Origin: JAFDWI01 sp964544305
GTDB lineage: Bacteria; Actinomycetota; Acidimicrobiia; Acidimicrobiales; Iamiaceae
Length of the DNA: 5,298 nucleotides
Assembly (NCBI GenBank): GCA_964544305.1
Contig: CAZJAZ010000087.1
Coordinates: 1 to 5,298, forward strand
Direction: 5' to 3'
In this document: one piece after another, positions 1 through 5,282 of the stretch
Layout: each line of letters begins with the position of its first letter
How positions within the stretch are numbered: the first letter of the stretch is position 1
The notes under the pieces: model-generated
What the model was told of the DNA's origin: nothing
The model's input: the letters and a program-made list of their open reading frames with translations, nothing else
Database searches by the model: none
Made by a program: the position numbers and the translations under genes

Positions 1-17
1 TTCACAAACACCTTGCC
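1..17. repeat. 17-bp terminal direct repeat, left copy
   Basis: The window opens with TTCACAAACACCTTGCC, and the same 17 bases form its last 17 bases (5282-5298). I see no third copy on either strand. An exact 17-base match between both ends is very unlikely by chance. It may be the overlap of a circular contig, an assembly-graph overlap, or a direct repeat flanking an inserted element. No integrase or transposase is present to favour the last option. Confidence 0.85.
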
Positions 18-161
18 ATGGTTGACGCCAAAGGCGGCCGAGTCGCCTCCAAACGGCTTTGGGATTTAGAGGCTGGCGTGACCAAACCAGACACGGACGC
101 AACGCCGATGAAACTCTTTCCCTTATCTGCCCGAGAACTCTTCGGAGGCGATATGCGATGA
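3..161 (+). CDS. 3' end of an unrecognised protein
   Basis: An open frame enters at the left edge and ends at TGA 159-161, giving 52 visible residues. The tail is hydrophilic, contains RLWDLEAG near residues 18-25, and ends LSARELFGGDMR. I do not recognise the family. If the window is linear, this is a C-terminal fragment. If the two 17-bp ends are joined, an in-frame TAA lies about eight codons upstream, and the gene would shrink to a 47-residue protein starting at ATG 18. The stop overlaps the start of the antitoxin remnant by ATGA (158-161), the spacing typical of a co-translated pair. It could therefore once have been the partner of that antitoxin, but no toxin motif is visible and this is only inference from gene order. 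Confidence 0.45.
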   Translation, partial: HKHLAMVDAKGGRVASKRLWDLEAGVTKPDTDATPMKLFPLSARELFGGDMR

Positions 162-354
162 CCGAATCGATTTACGGGCGCACCAAAAGTGGGAACCGAT
201 CACTTAGGAGATGATCGAGGCTTTCGTCGTAGCAACTGAATGAGGTTACGAGCCGGGGAACCTTCGTGGACCTCGTCGCGGACCTGGCCGACCAATGCTG
301 GGTCCTGACGTAAAAACACCCTGTTCCAAACTCCACGCGATTCAGATCGAACTG
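158..354 (+). pseudogene. Decayed ribbon-helix-helix antitoxin
   Basis: From ATG 158 the frame reads MTESIYGRTKSG, the typical opening of an actinobacterial family of small ribbon-helix-helix antitoxins. It then runs out of frame in a G run at 191-193, and the original frame ends at a TGA at 212-214. Shifting one base (reading from 193) restores the family pattern: EPIT, a TAG at 205-207, EMIEAFVVATE, a TGA at 241-243, then GYEPGNLRGPRRGPGRPMLG (244-303), which matches the usual GYE...RRGxGRPxLG linker before the DNA-binding strand. The frame stops again at TGA 355. One probable G deletion and two or more nonsense codons make it non-functional. In intact relatives a short RHH domain follows. 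Here that part is too degraded to recognise past about 350. Family assignment is from motif memory, not a search. Confidence 0.62.
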
Positions 355-430
355 TGACGGGAGCATGTCTGTGGGTATTGCCAACCCAGGCTGACTTTCT
401 CAAATGCCCCGCGGATCGCCGTCATGTATG

Positions 431-445
431 TGTCACTATGTGACA
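431..445. promoter_or_regulatory. Perfect dyad, candidate operator before comB
   Basis: TGTCACTATGTGACA consists of two perfect 6-bp arms around a TAT centre, and it ends at the base before ATG 446. The spacing differs from the CRP/FNR consensus, so I do not assign a regulator family. Its position suits an operator or a hairpin hiding the start codon. If translation instead began at ATG 404, the dyad would lie inside the gene. Confidence 0.42.
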
Positions 446-1171
446 ATGCCTGGAACCAAGAAGACGGCCGATCGCGGCGTTCAACTGCGAACCGATCAGA
501 TCGCGACCGTGCACGGTGCGGTCGTTGTCATCGACGTGATCCGCGCGTTCAGCACCGCCGCATACGCGTTCTCGGCGGGAGCCCGGCACATTTACCTCGT
601 TGCCAGCGTCGAGGAAGCGCTCGCTTTCAAGGCGACCCATCCAGGCAGCTTGGCAATGGGCGAAGACCACGGGAACATGCCCGACGGGTTTGACCTGCCT
701 AACTCACCGGTACTTGCCTCCAGGGCAGATCTCGACGGCCGGCTGGTGGTGCAACGCACCTCCGCTGGCACCCAGGGTGTGGTCGCCGCGCGATCTGCCA
801 CCAGGCTTTGGTGTGCCAACCTCGTGTGTGCATCAGCCACCGCCCGAGCGGTCGGCGCATCCAATCTCGGGGTACCGAGTTACGTGATCACCGGATGGTT
901 CGCTGATCGTGAGGATCGGCCAGGGACCGACGACCGGCTCGTCGCCGAACACATTGACGCGCTTCGACGCGGCGAGGTGGTGGACGCGTCGCACGTCGCT
1001 GCAGCCGTGGCCGCAACCGACGAGGCCAAGCTGACGCTTGCACTCGGCGAGGGTCATGTCGACCCGCTCGATATTGCCTACGCGACCGATGTTGACCGAT
1101 TTGATTTCGCCATGGAAGTCACCCGTGATGACCACGGCCTCCGCCTTGATGTTTCCACCGATTTCGGCTGA
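446..1171 (+). CDS. comB: ComB-family 2-phosphosulfolactate phosphatase
   Basis: Cytosolic Mg-dependent phosphatase family whose founding member removes phosphate from 2-phosphosulfolactate in coenzyme M synthesis. Numbered from ATG 446 (241 aa, normal ComB length), the family landmarks appear in order: VVVIDVIRAFST (26-37) with the metal-site Asp30 and Arg33, GEDHG (72-76), GFDLPNSP (81-88) and TSAGT (105-109) in place of the usual TTNGT. The C-terminal part, rich in Ala, Asp and Glu, also fits the fold. In-frame ATGs at 404 and 428 exist, but the first 14 residues they add look non-conserved, and 446 leaves the usual short lead before the first strand. No clear ribosome-binding site precedes any of the three, so a leaderless start is possible. 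No other coenzyme M gene is nearby. Many bacteria carry ComB homologues without that pathway, so the true substrate here is uncertain. The family call is firm, the substrate is not. Confidence 0.85.
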   Translation: MPGTKKTADRGVQLRTDQIATVHGAVVVIDVIRAFSTAAYAFSAGARHIYLVASVEEALAFKATHPGSLAMGEDHGNMPDGFDLPNSPVLASRADLDGRLVVQRTSAGTQGVVAARSATRLWCANLVCASATARAVGASNLGVPSYVITGWFADREDRPGTDDRLVAEHIDALRRGEVVDASHVAAAVAATDEAKLTLALGEGHVDPLDIAYATDVDRFDFAMEVTRDDHGLRLDVSTDFG

Positions 1172-1230
1172 CGCAAACCGCCACCACAATGACCGGTTTG
1201 GGATTGCCGCCGGACCACGTCACCCGCTAC

Positions 1231-1256
1231 CCCGACAACGCATCCCACGCGTCGGG
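1231..1256. terminator. Weak hairpin downstream of comB
   Basis: CCCGAC at 1231-1236 pairs with GTCGGG at 1251-1256 across a 14-base loop, about 60 bases after the comB stop. There is no T run, so it is a poor intrinsic terminator, and the long loop weakens it further. It is listed only because it sits between comB and the next promoter. Confidence 0.2.
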
Positions 1257-1284
1257 CCATCACGCTTGGACGGTGCGGGTCAAC

Positions 1285-1312
1285 GGTTGTGTTTGACGAT
1301 GCAAGGTAGTCT
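1285..1312 (+). promoter_or_regulatory. Possible promoter of the toxin-antitoxin operon
   Basis: A TAGTCT at 1307-1312, preceded by GG, has the TAnnnT form of an actinobacterial -10. Upstream, GGTTGT (1285-1290, 16-bp spacer) could be a weak -35. A nearby TTGACG (1293-1298) has no -10 at proper spacing. The implied transcript start is near 1319, giving a leader of about 33 bases. A short CAACGGTTG dyad at 1281-1289 overlaps the -35 area and could take part in autoregulation, which is usual for type II antitoxins. Confidence 0.35.
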
Positions 1313-1328
1313 TGGAGGAGAATTGCTA

Positions 1329-1355
1329 TTGGGTCGCATAGGAGGTGAACGATGA
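1329..1355 (+). other. Possible 8-codon leader frame coupled to vapB
   Basis: A GGAGGAG at 1314-1320 lies eight bases before a TTG at 1329. That frame reads eight codons and stops at TGA 1353-1355, overlapping the antitoxin ATG as ATGA. The antitoxin's own AGGAGGTG (1340-1347) lies inside this mini-frame. It could be a translated leader that couples initiation, or simply chance in purine-rich sequence. Confidence 0.18.
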
Positions 1356-2068
1356 CCAAACGCCATGATGATCGTTTCGATGTGCCGTTGTACTCGGTTG
1401 CCGAGGCGGCACGGTATGTGGGCGTGCCGGCCACGACGTTCGCGAGCTGGGCGACGGGTTATGTGCGCCGCTCAGGCCACCGTCCGACAGTTACCGGCGC
1501 TCCGCTGTTGTCAACGGTGGACGCTCCGCGTGGCCCGTCGGTCACGTTCATCGGACTGGCCGAAGGTGTCGCGCTCGCTGCGATACGCAAAACCGGTGTC
1601 CCCATGCAACGAATCCGACCCGCTCTACTCGCTTTACAGGAGGAGTTCGGAGTTGCTCACGCGTTGGCGACGAAGCGCCTGTACACCGATGGCGCAGAGG
1701 TTCTCTACGACTTCTCGCAGCGGTCATCCTCGACGGCGACAACTACTCCAGTCGGCGACCTCGTTGTTATCCGCAACGGCCAACGAGTCTTCAAAGAGGT
1801 GATCGACGAGTACCTGCAAAGAATCGAGTACGGCTCCGATGGCTACGCAGAGTTGATTCATCTGCCCACGTATCGCCGCGGGCAAGTGGTGGCCGATCCG
1901 GCGAGGTCGTTCGGGCAACCGGTGTTCGTGCGCGGCGCGTCCCGGGTTGATGATGTGATCGACCGCTTTGTGGCTGGCGAGTCGATTCAGGAACTGTCAG
2001 TAGAGTTTGGCGTGCCGGTCGAGGATCTCGAGGACGCGCTGCGTGTCGCATCCCAGCGGGCTGCCTGA
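1352..2068 (+). CDS. vapB45: VapB45-like antitoxin (HTH plus DUF433)
   Basis: Antitoxin of a type II toxin-antitoxin pair, expected to bind and silence the PIN ribonuclease encoded next and to repress its own promoter. The 238-residue length matches, as I recall it, Mycobacterium tuberculosis VapB45 (Rv2018). Residues 13-37 (LYSVAEAARYVGVPATTFASW and following) form a MerR-like helix-turn-helix, and a middle helical part (about 66-125) follows. Residues 172-235 are a DUF433 domain: PTYRRGQVVADPARSFGQP, a hydrophobic strand, then DRFVAGESIQELSVEFGV, the second helix-turn-helix-like unit typical of this family. The start is secure because AGGAGGTG at 1340-1347 sits four bases before the ATG. 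The 3' end overlaps the toxin start by 26 bp, so the two are made from one transcript. The frame is intact. Confidence 0.85.
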   Translation: MTKRHDDRFDVPLYSVAEAARYVGVPATTFASWATGYVRRSGHRPTVTGAPLLSTVDAPRGPSVTFIGLAEGVALAAIRKTGVPMQRIRPALLALQEEFGVAHALATKRLYTDGAEVLYDFSQRSSSTATTTPVGDLVVIRNGQRVFKEVIDEYLQRIEYGSDGYAELIHLPTYRRGQVVADPARSFGQPVFVRGASRVDDVIDRFVAGESIQELSVEFGVPVEDLEDALRVASQRAA

Positions 2069-2456
2069 CCTCTTCCTCGATCGCAGCCTCGGCCGGATCC
2101 AGGTACCTCGCCTGTTGCGAAATGAAGGGCTTCGCTTGGTGACGCTCGCCGAGCATTACGGCATCCCGGCTGATGAAAACGTCATGGATGTCGAGTGGCT
2201 TGAACTTGCCGGTCGGAGCCGACGGGCGGTGTTCATGAAAGACGCACGAATTCGTGGCCGGACCGCAGAACGCAATGCGGTCACCGAATTCGCCGTTCGT
2301 TGCTTCTGCATTACCCGTCAGGATCTGACCGCAGCGCAGATGGCCAAGCGCTACATCGAGCATCTTCCAGCGATCACCGACGCGTGTCGCGAGCCAGGCC
2401 CGTTCATCTACGCGGTTCACCAACACCGAATCGAACGACTGGCTCTGGAACCGTGA
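2043..2456 (+). CDS. vapC45: VapC45-like PIN-domain toxin
   Basis: Predicted Mg-dependent ribonuclease of the VapC45/DUF5615-like PIN group, made with and held inactive by the DUF433 antitoxin just upstream. Taking GTG 2043 as start gives 137 residues, close to Mtb VapC45 (Rv2019). Acidic residues occupy the expected positions: Asp13 in LFLDRSLG, Glu37 in TLAEHYG, Asp49 in NVMDVEW and Asp67 in FMKDARIR. The C-terminal CFCITRQDL and GPFIYAVHQHRIERL blocks also fit this subfamily. The start is chosen because GAGGA (2030-2034) precedes the GTG by eight bases. An ATG at 2007 only adds Arg-rich residues lying in antitoxin coding sequence. It overlaps the antitoxin by 26 bp and the next gene by GTGA. 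No inactivating change is visible. The RNA target is unknown. Confidence 0.85.
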   Translation: MSHPSGLPDLFLDRSLGRIQVPRLLRNEGLRLVTLAEHYGIPADENVMDVEWLELAGRSRRAVFMKDARIRGRTAERNAVTEFAVRCFCITRQDLTAAQMAKRYIEHLPAITDACREPGPFIYAVHQHRIERLALEP

Positions 2457-3274
2457 CCGCAGCTGACACACCGAGTATGACTTCGGCCTGGGATGACCCG
2501 GCGACCCAAGCCTTCTTGCGGCCCAAACGGATTGCGTCCCACGTGCTGGCCGCCGTAGTGGGCGTCTTCGTCGTGATCGCAATCGCATTGGGCACGATTC
2601 AATCCGGCAAGGCAAACAGACTTTCACGCGACGGAGTCCACACAAAAGGAGTGATTTTGTGGGTGCACGATCGTGGGTGCGATGATCCCAGGGGACCGGT
2701 GGTGATCAAGGCCGCAGTGCGATTCGACGTCGACCGAACATCCCAAACTCAAATCTTCAACACCAGCTGTGGCCGAGGACTGTTCAAAGGGGCGGTCGTT
2801 CCTGTCGCATACGACCCGAACAACCCCGCGGAGTTCGCGGTCGCCGGCTTCGCGTCAGACAACCCCGCGTTCGCCGTAGTGGACGTCTTCGGCGGTGCCA
2901 TCGCCTTTACTTCGGCCATCCTGGCACTTGGTTTCATAGTTGAGCGGCACAATCGCAAGCGCCTCCTCCGTCAAACCCCGTGGATTCCTACCTCGTTGCT
3001 GTTCGTCCGCGGTCAGCCGGTTGGTCGAGGTGCGCCGTCATTTGCGACCGTGTTGACCACGCCAATCGGGCAGAAAGTCTTCCGTGGCAGCGACCCGAAT
3101 CATCGTGTCATTGCCGACCAACCGTTGCAGATTCTTGAAGTCGCTGGAAACAACAATGATCGGCGGGCGGTGCGCCGACCGGGCGAACGACGGATCATCT
3201 TCTTGTCGACCCGGATGTCCAACAAGGTCGCCCAGAAGGCGTGGAACGACTGGCATCGCTCGCAGCAAGGGTAG
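2453..3274 (+). CDS. DUF3592-like two-helix membrane protein
   Basis: From GTG 2453 the protein has 273 residues: a short cytoplasmic lead, a hydrophobic helix at 30-49 (VLAAVVGVFVVIAIALGTI), a loop of about 90 residues, a second helix at 140-163 (FAVVDVFGGAIAFTSAILAL) and a basic C-terminal domain of about 110 residues ending in WNDWHRSQQG. The loop has the DUF3592 pattern: TKGVI, a strand-rich part, GAVVPVAYDPNNPAEFAV. It carries two cysteines (76 and 106) that could form a disulfide if the loop is extracytoplasmic. The GTG overlaps the toxin stop as GTGA, implying translational coupling. ATG 2477 is the alternative start and has no better ribosome-binding site. The long frame upstream of 2453 lies within the toxin gene and is a shadow. 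Function is unknown. Membrane topology is predicted by eye. Confidence 0.72.
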   Translation: MTAADTPSMTSAWDDPATQAFLRPKRIASHVLAAVVGVFVVIAIALGTIQSGKANRLSRDGVHTKGVILWVHDRGCDDPRGPVVIKAAVRFDVDRTSQTQIFNTSCGRGLFKGAVVPVAYDPNNPAEFAVAGFASDNPAFAVVDVFGGAIAFTSAILALGFIVERHNRKRLLRQTPWIPTSLLFVRGQPVGRGAPSFATVLTTPIGQKVFRGSDPNHRVIADQPLQILEVAGNNNDRRAVRRPGERRIIFLSTRMSNKVAQKAWNDWHRSQQG

Positions 3275-3310
3275 AGAGTCGCGCCATTGAAACCCCGTTC
3301 GCCGACGACT

Positions 3311-3326
3311 CCGACCTATCGGTCGG
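3311..3326. terminator. Hairpin after the toxin operon
   Basis: CCGACC (3311-3316), loop TATC, GGTCGG (3321-3326) form a compact 6-bp GC-rich stem 36 bases after the DUF3592-like stop. There is no T tract, as is common for actinobacterial terminators. A second inverted repeat, CTCGC-GTC-GCGAG, lies at 3370-3382. The 3275-3491 gap between the convergent genes contains no credible gene. Confidence 0.35.
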
Positions 3327-3477
3327 GAGCAACCAACGACGAGGTGCCACTCGATCAACGGCTGAGGGCCTCGCGTCGCGAGTCGTCGATGGTTGGGGCC
3401 GGGGCGAGGTGATCGGCTCTGGTCGCGGCCGTCTCGGCACGGGGCTCTGTCCCCTTGACACGGTACAACTACGACTC

Positions 3478-3492
3478 ACCGACCTGGTCGGT
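3478..3492. terminator. Hairpin at the nuclease stop codon
   Basis: ACCGAC (3478-3483), loop CTG, GTCGGT (3487-3492) form a perfect 6-bp stem whose last base is the final base of the minus-strand nuclease stop codon. Its core (CCGACCT then GTCGG) resembles the hairpin at 3311. It is a plausible terminator for the nuclease gene or for both strands. No T run is present. Confidence 0.38.
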
Positions 3493-4526
3493 CACCAGAG
3501 GTATCGGCGTCGGAATGCACCTACGAGAGCCGGAGGCAGGGCGTCAGGGGTGTCAATGAGCTGTTCAACCGTGACATATCCGAAGGTTGACGTGTCGTTG
3601 AGCAACCCCATGTAGCGCGCTGCGGCGTCACGGAAGCTGGTGTTGGCGGATGGGGCGACGACGATGAATCGGGCGAACGTCCAATTCGCGGAAGGGTGTT
3701 GCAGCATCGAAAGTGCGAGGAGGTGGTCGAGCCAGATCTGCTGGAGATTTGAGCCAATGAGTGCCGAACCTGCTCCCGGGATAAAGACACCGGAGCGCTC
3801 TGTGATCTCGAGGTACCGACTCAGTCGTTCGGGCTTGGGTTGCTTTTCGACGGTGGCGTGTTCGTGGTACTTCGTTTCAATGCCAACGACTCCTCGACCA
3901 CCGTCGTCCAGGGTGAGCTCGAATGCGGCGTCGAATGCGCTGCGGTTGCCCAGGTAGTACGGGTCGAGACGGCCGGGTGACCATTCGAACCGGAACTGGT
4001 TGACCCTTCCGGGAGTGTCAGGCCACCACGCATGTACGGCCCGGTCGGCCTCGTCTGGGTGGGCGTCAAGTTCACCAAAAAGGTTGAAACACATCGGCAT
4101 GGACGACAACAGGTCGGCATATAGCCGGGGTTTGGCCAGGGTCTGGTGTGGCTCAGGGTGTGCGAGTCGCCTGTCGACCGCGGCGCACACCGCGGCGGTG
4201 AGAAAGTTGGCGCCGGTCTTGATCGCGAAAGCGAGCGGGATACGTGATCCGATCGGATTGGCATCGGGTCCGCCGTCGGTCGGATTGGTACCCATCGGCA
4301 AGCCCTGCGCTTCGCGCCACCGTGCCTGATGAAGTCGTGCCTGGCGCTTGTACGCAGTCACATCGGGCTGCTTCGCGACGTAGTCCACGGAAAACCAACA
4401 ATGGGCAGCCTCAAGCTCAGAGCGAGCCGCGCCTTGCGGAATGTCAATCATGATGGCCGCATGGTACTGCTCGAGCTGGGTGTCCTTGGCGTAGCGAGAC
4501 TTCGGGGCGATTTCTGGCGCGTTCAG
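3492..4526 (-). CDS. PD-(D/E)XK nuclease-like protein, PGN_0703-like
   Basis: Putative Mg-dependent nuclease related to the PGN_0703 family of predicted restriction endonucleases. Numbered from CTG 4526 (344 aa), it has an N-terminal helical part with AYKRQARLHQARWREAQGLP (58-77), a conserved core LLSSMPMCFNLFGEL (139-152), FEWSPGRLDPYYLGNRSAFD (180-199) and GIETKYHEHA (215-224). Asp199 and Glu217-x-Lys219 fit the PD-(D/E)XK catalytic set, with Glu181 possibly added. LQQIWLDHLLALSML (261-275) is a later conserved helix. The frame stays open back to a GTG at 4679, but the extra 51 residues are Arg/Ser-rich and unlike protein. The CTG is preferred because AAAGGAG (4537-4531) lies four bases ahead and a promoter fits just upstream. 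The first in-frame ATG (4451) has no ribosome-binding site. No methylase or specificity gene is nearby, so a stand-alone or decayed system is possible. Family call good, function inferred. Confidence 0.74.
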   Translation of the reverse strand: MNAPEIAPKSRYAKDTQLEQYHAAIMIDIPQGAARSELEAAHCWFSVDYVAKQPDVTAYKRQARLHQARWREAQGLPMGTNPTDGGPDANPIGSRIPLAFAIKTGANFLTAAVCAAVDRRLAHPEPHQTLAKPRLYADLLSSMPMCFNLFGELDAHPDEADRAVHAWWPDTPGRVNQFRFEWSPGRLDPYYLGNRSAFDAAFELTLDDGGRGVVGIETKYHEHATVEKQPKPERLSRYLEITERSGVFIPGAGSALIGSNLQQIWLDHLLALSMLQHPSANWTFARFIVVAPSANTSFRDAAARYMGLLNDTSTFGYVTVEQLIDTPDALPPALVGAFRRRYLW

Positions 4527-4530
4527 CTTT

Positions 4531-4537
4531 CTCCTTT
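4531..4537 (-). promoter_or_regulatory. Ribosome-binding site deciding a CTG start
   Basis: On the minus strand AAAGGAG (4537 to 4531) is the only strong Shine-Dalgarno sequence before the nuclease coding region. The next in-frame initiator-like codon is CTG at 4526, after four bases. This is the main reason for not using the upstream GTG at 4679. Confidence 0.5.
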
Positions 4538-4554
4538 GGGGTGACGGACTGAGG

Positions 4555-4583
4555 AGTGTCAGAGCGCTACGCAAGACGGTCAA
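4555..4583 (-). promoter_or_regulatory. Candidate promoter of the nuclease gene
   Basis: On the minus strand TTGACC (4583-4578) is followed, after exactly 17 bases, by GACACT (4560-4555). This is a good -35 with a weak -10. Transcription would begin near 4548, about ten bases before the AAAGGAG, which fits the CTG start and not the GTG at 4679. Confidence 0.42.
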
Positions 4584-4732
4584 ACAACGACGATCATTCG
4601 CAGAGCATCCGCGCCTGAGAGACGATCTGGCTGATCGAGGCACTCCGCTGCCACTCGCTGCGTGCGTCGAGCGTGCCACAGTCGCCTCCTATCCAGCCAT
4701 CGTTGCGAACGACAAGGCAACCTTTCCCGTCG

Positions 4733-4840
4733 CGCCACCAACGTGGACGCTACGCCTCATGGAGCACCGACTCCGATGGCATGGTTACGATCACCGCGCG
4801 GCTCGCACCCGCAGACGCCGCCAAGGTTTGCGTTGCGTTG
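4733..4840 (+). pseudogene. Middle fragment of a DUF222 (13E12) gene
   Basis: The plus strand reads RHQRGRYASWSTDSDG (4733-4780) and then MVTITARLAPADAAKVCVAL (4781-4840). This is the segment that in DUF222/13E12 proteins normally follows the ...ATWSQRN helix. Here it lies on the strand opposite to its N-terminal half and ends where that half ends, the two sharing GTTGCGTTG (4832-4840). Upstream the match fades by about 4708, possibly through another small indel (NDKATF would fit in a neighbouring frame at 4708-4725). It cannot make a functional protein as arranged. It may be the inverted middle of the same gene or a piece of another copy. Confidence 0.6.
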
Positions 4841-5282
4841 CGACCACGTCGCGATGGCGATGGCCAGATGCGAGGTCGGGGCGGTAGTGGCGGGTTCGAC
4901 GAGTTCGTCTGCGTGCTCTTCGGTGAGATGGGGAACGAGCATGCGGGCTTTGGCGAACGACATGTCGCCGGCCGCCATCGCAGTGAGCAGCACGGGAAAA
5001 TCGCGCATAGCTTTGGCAACGTACCTGGTTGCGGGCGGTGACCAGGTCAATGTCACAGCTTGCAGCGAGCCACGCCGCGCACGAAAGCGCACCACGCAAC
5101 GCCCAAGTGCCACAGGCTTCAAACTCGCCGATCAAGACCAGCAGGTCAAAGATGGCGGTTGACAGCTTGCAAACCAGGGTGATGATCGAAGATTCGACCT
5201 CGTCGGAGGCGAGTGCTAGGACATCGAGATCTTGGACCTGGTCACGCTCCCATGGGAGCGCGCAATGCCCGTAACTGTCGCT
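4832..5282 (-). pseudogene. DUF222 (13E12 family) N-terminal half, broken
   Basis: Reading the minus strand from 5282, the frame gives LALASDEVESSIITL, STAIFDLLVLIGEFEACGTW, LSCAAWLAASCDIDLVTARN, QVR. It must then shift at about 5018-5019 to continue AKAMRDFPVLLTAMAAGD, MSFAKARMLVPHLTEEHADE and LAIAIATWSQRN (ending at 4832). This is the DUF222 domain that heads actinobacterial 13E12-family proteins, which usually end in an HNH nuclease domain. The shift is best explained by loss of two bases from a GTGT (QVR-VAKAM). An in-frame TGA at 5285-5283 and the absence of ATG, GTG or TTG codons near the N-terminus mean the true start is missing. After WSQRN the sequence turns into the reverse complement of the next segment. 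No HNH part is present. It is a multi-copy family in many actinobacteria, so assembly error is a real possibility. Confidence 0.75.

Noticed and set aside
172..403. Two minus-strand open frames of about 70 residues across this stretch
   Set aside because: They lie antisense to the RHH antitoxin remnant, whose family motifs explain the sequence on the plus strand. Neither has a recognisable domain or ribosome-binding site.
1791..2645. Long minus-strand frame of 284 codons opposite the toxin operon
   Set aside because: It is Arg/Pro-rich, lacks recognisable motifs and lies entirely opposite three well-supported genes. It is a typical shadow in GC-rich DNA.
3455..3460. Perfect TTGACA -35 hexamer on the plus strand
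   Set aside because: No -10 at 15-19 bp and no plus-strand gene follows it. It points into the convergent nuclease gene.
4597..4748. Minus-strand frame of about 50 codons with a protein-like run (WWRDGKGCLVVRNDGWIGGD)
   Set aside because: It overlaps the antisense of the DUF222 fragment and the nuclease promoter, has no start with a ribosome-binding site and matches no family I know. It could be debris at the rearrangement but cannot be supported.
4662..5162. Plus-strand frame of 166 codons
   Set aside because: It is antisense to the DUF222 N-terminal half for most of its length and is out of frame with the DUF222 segment at 4733-4840, so it is a shadow.
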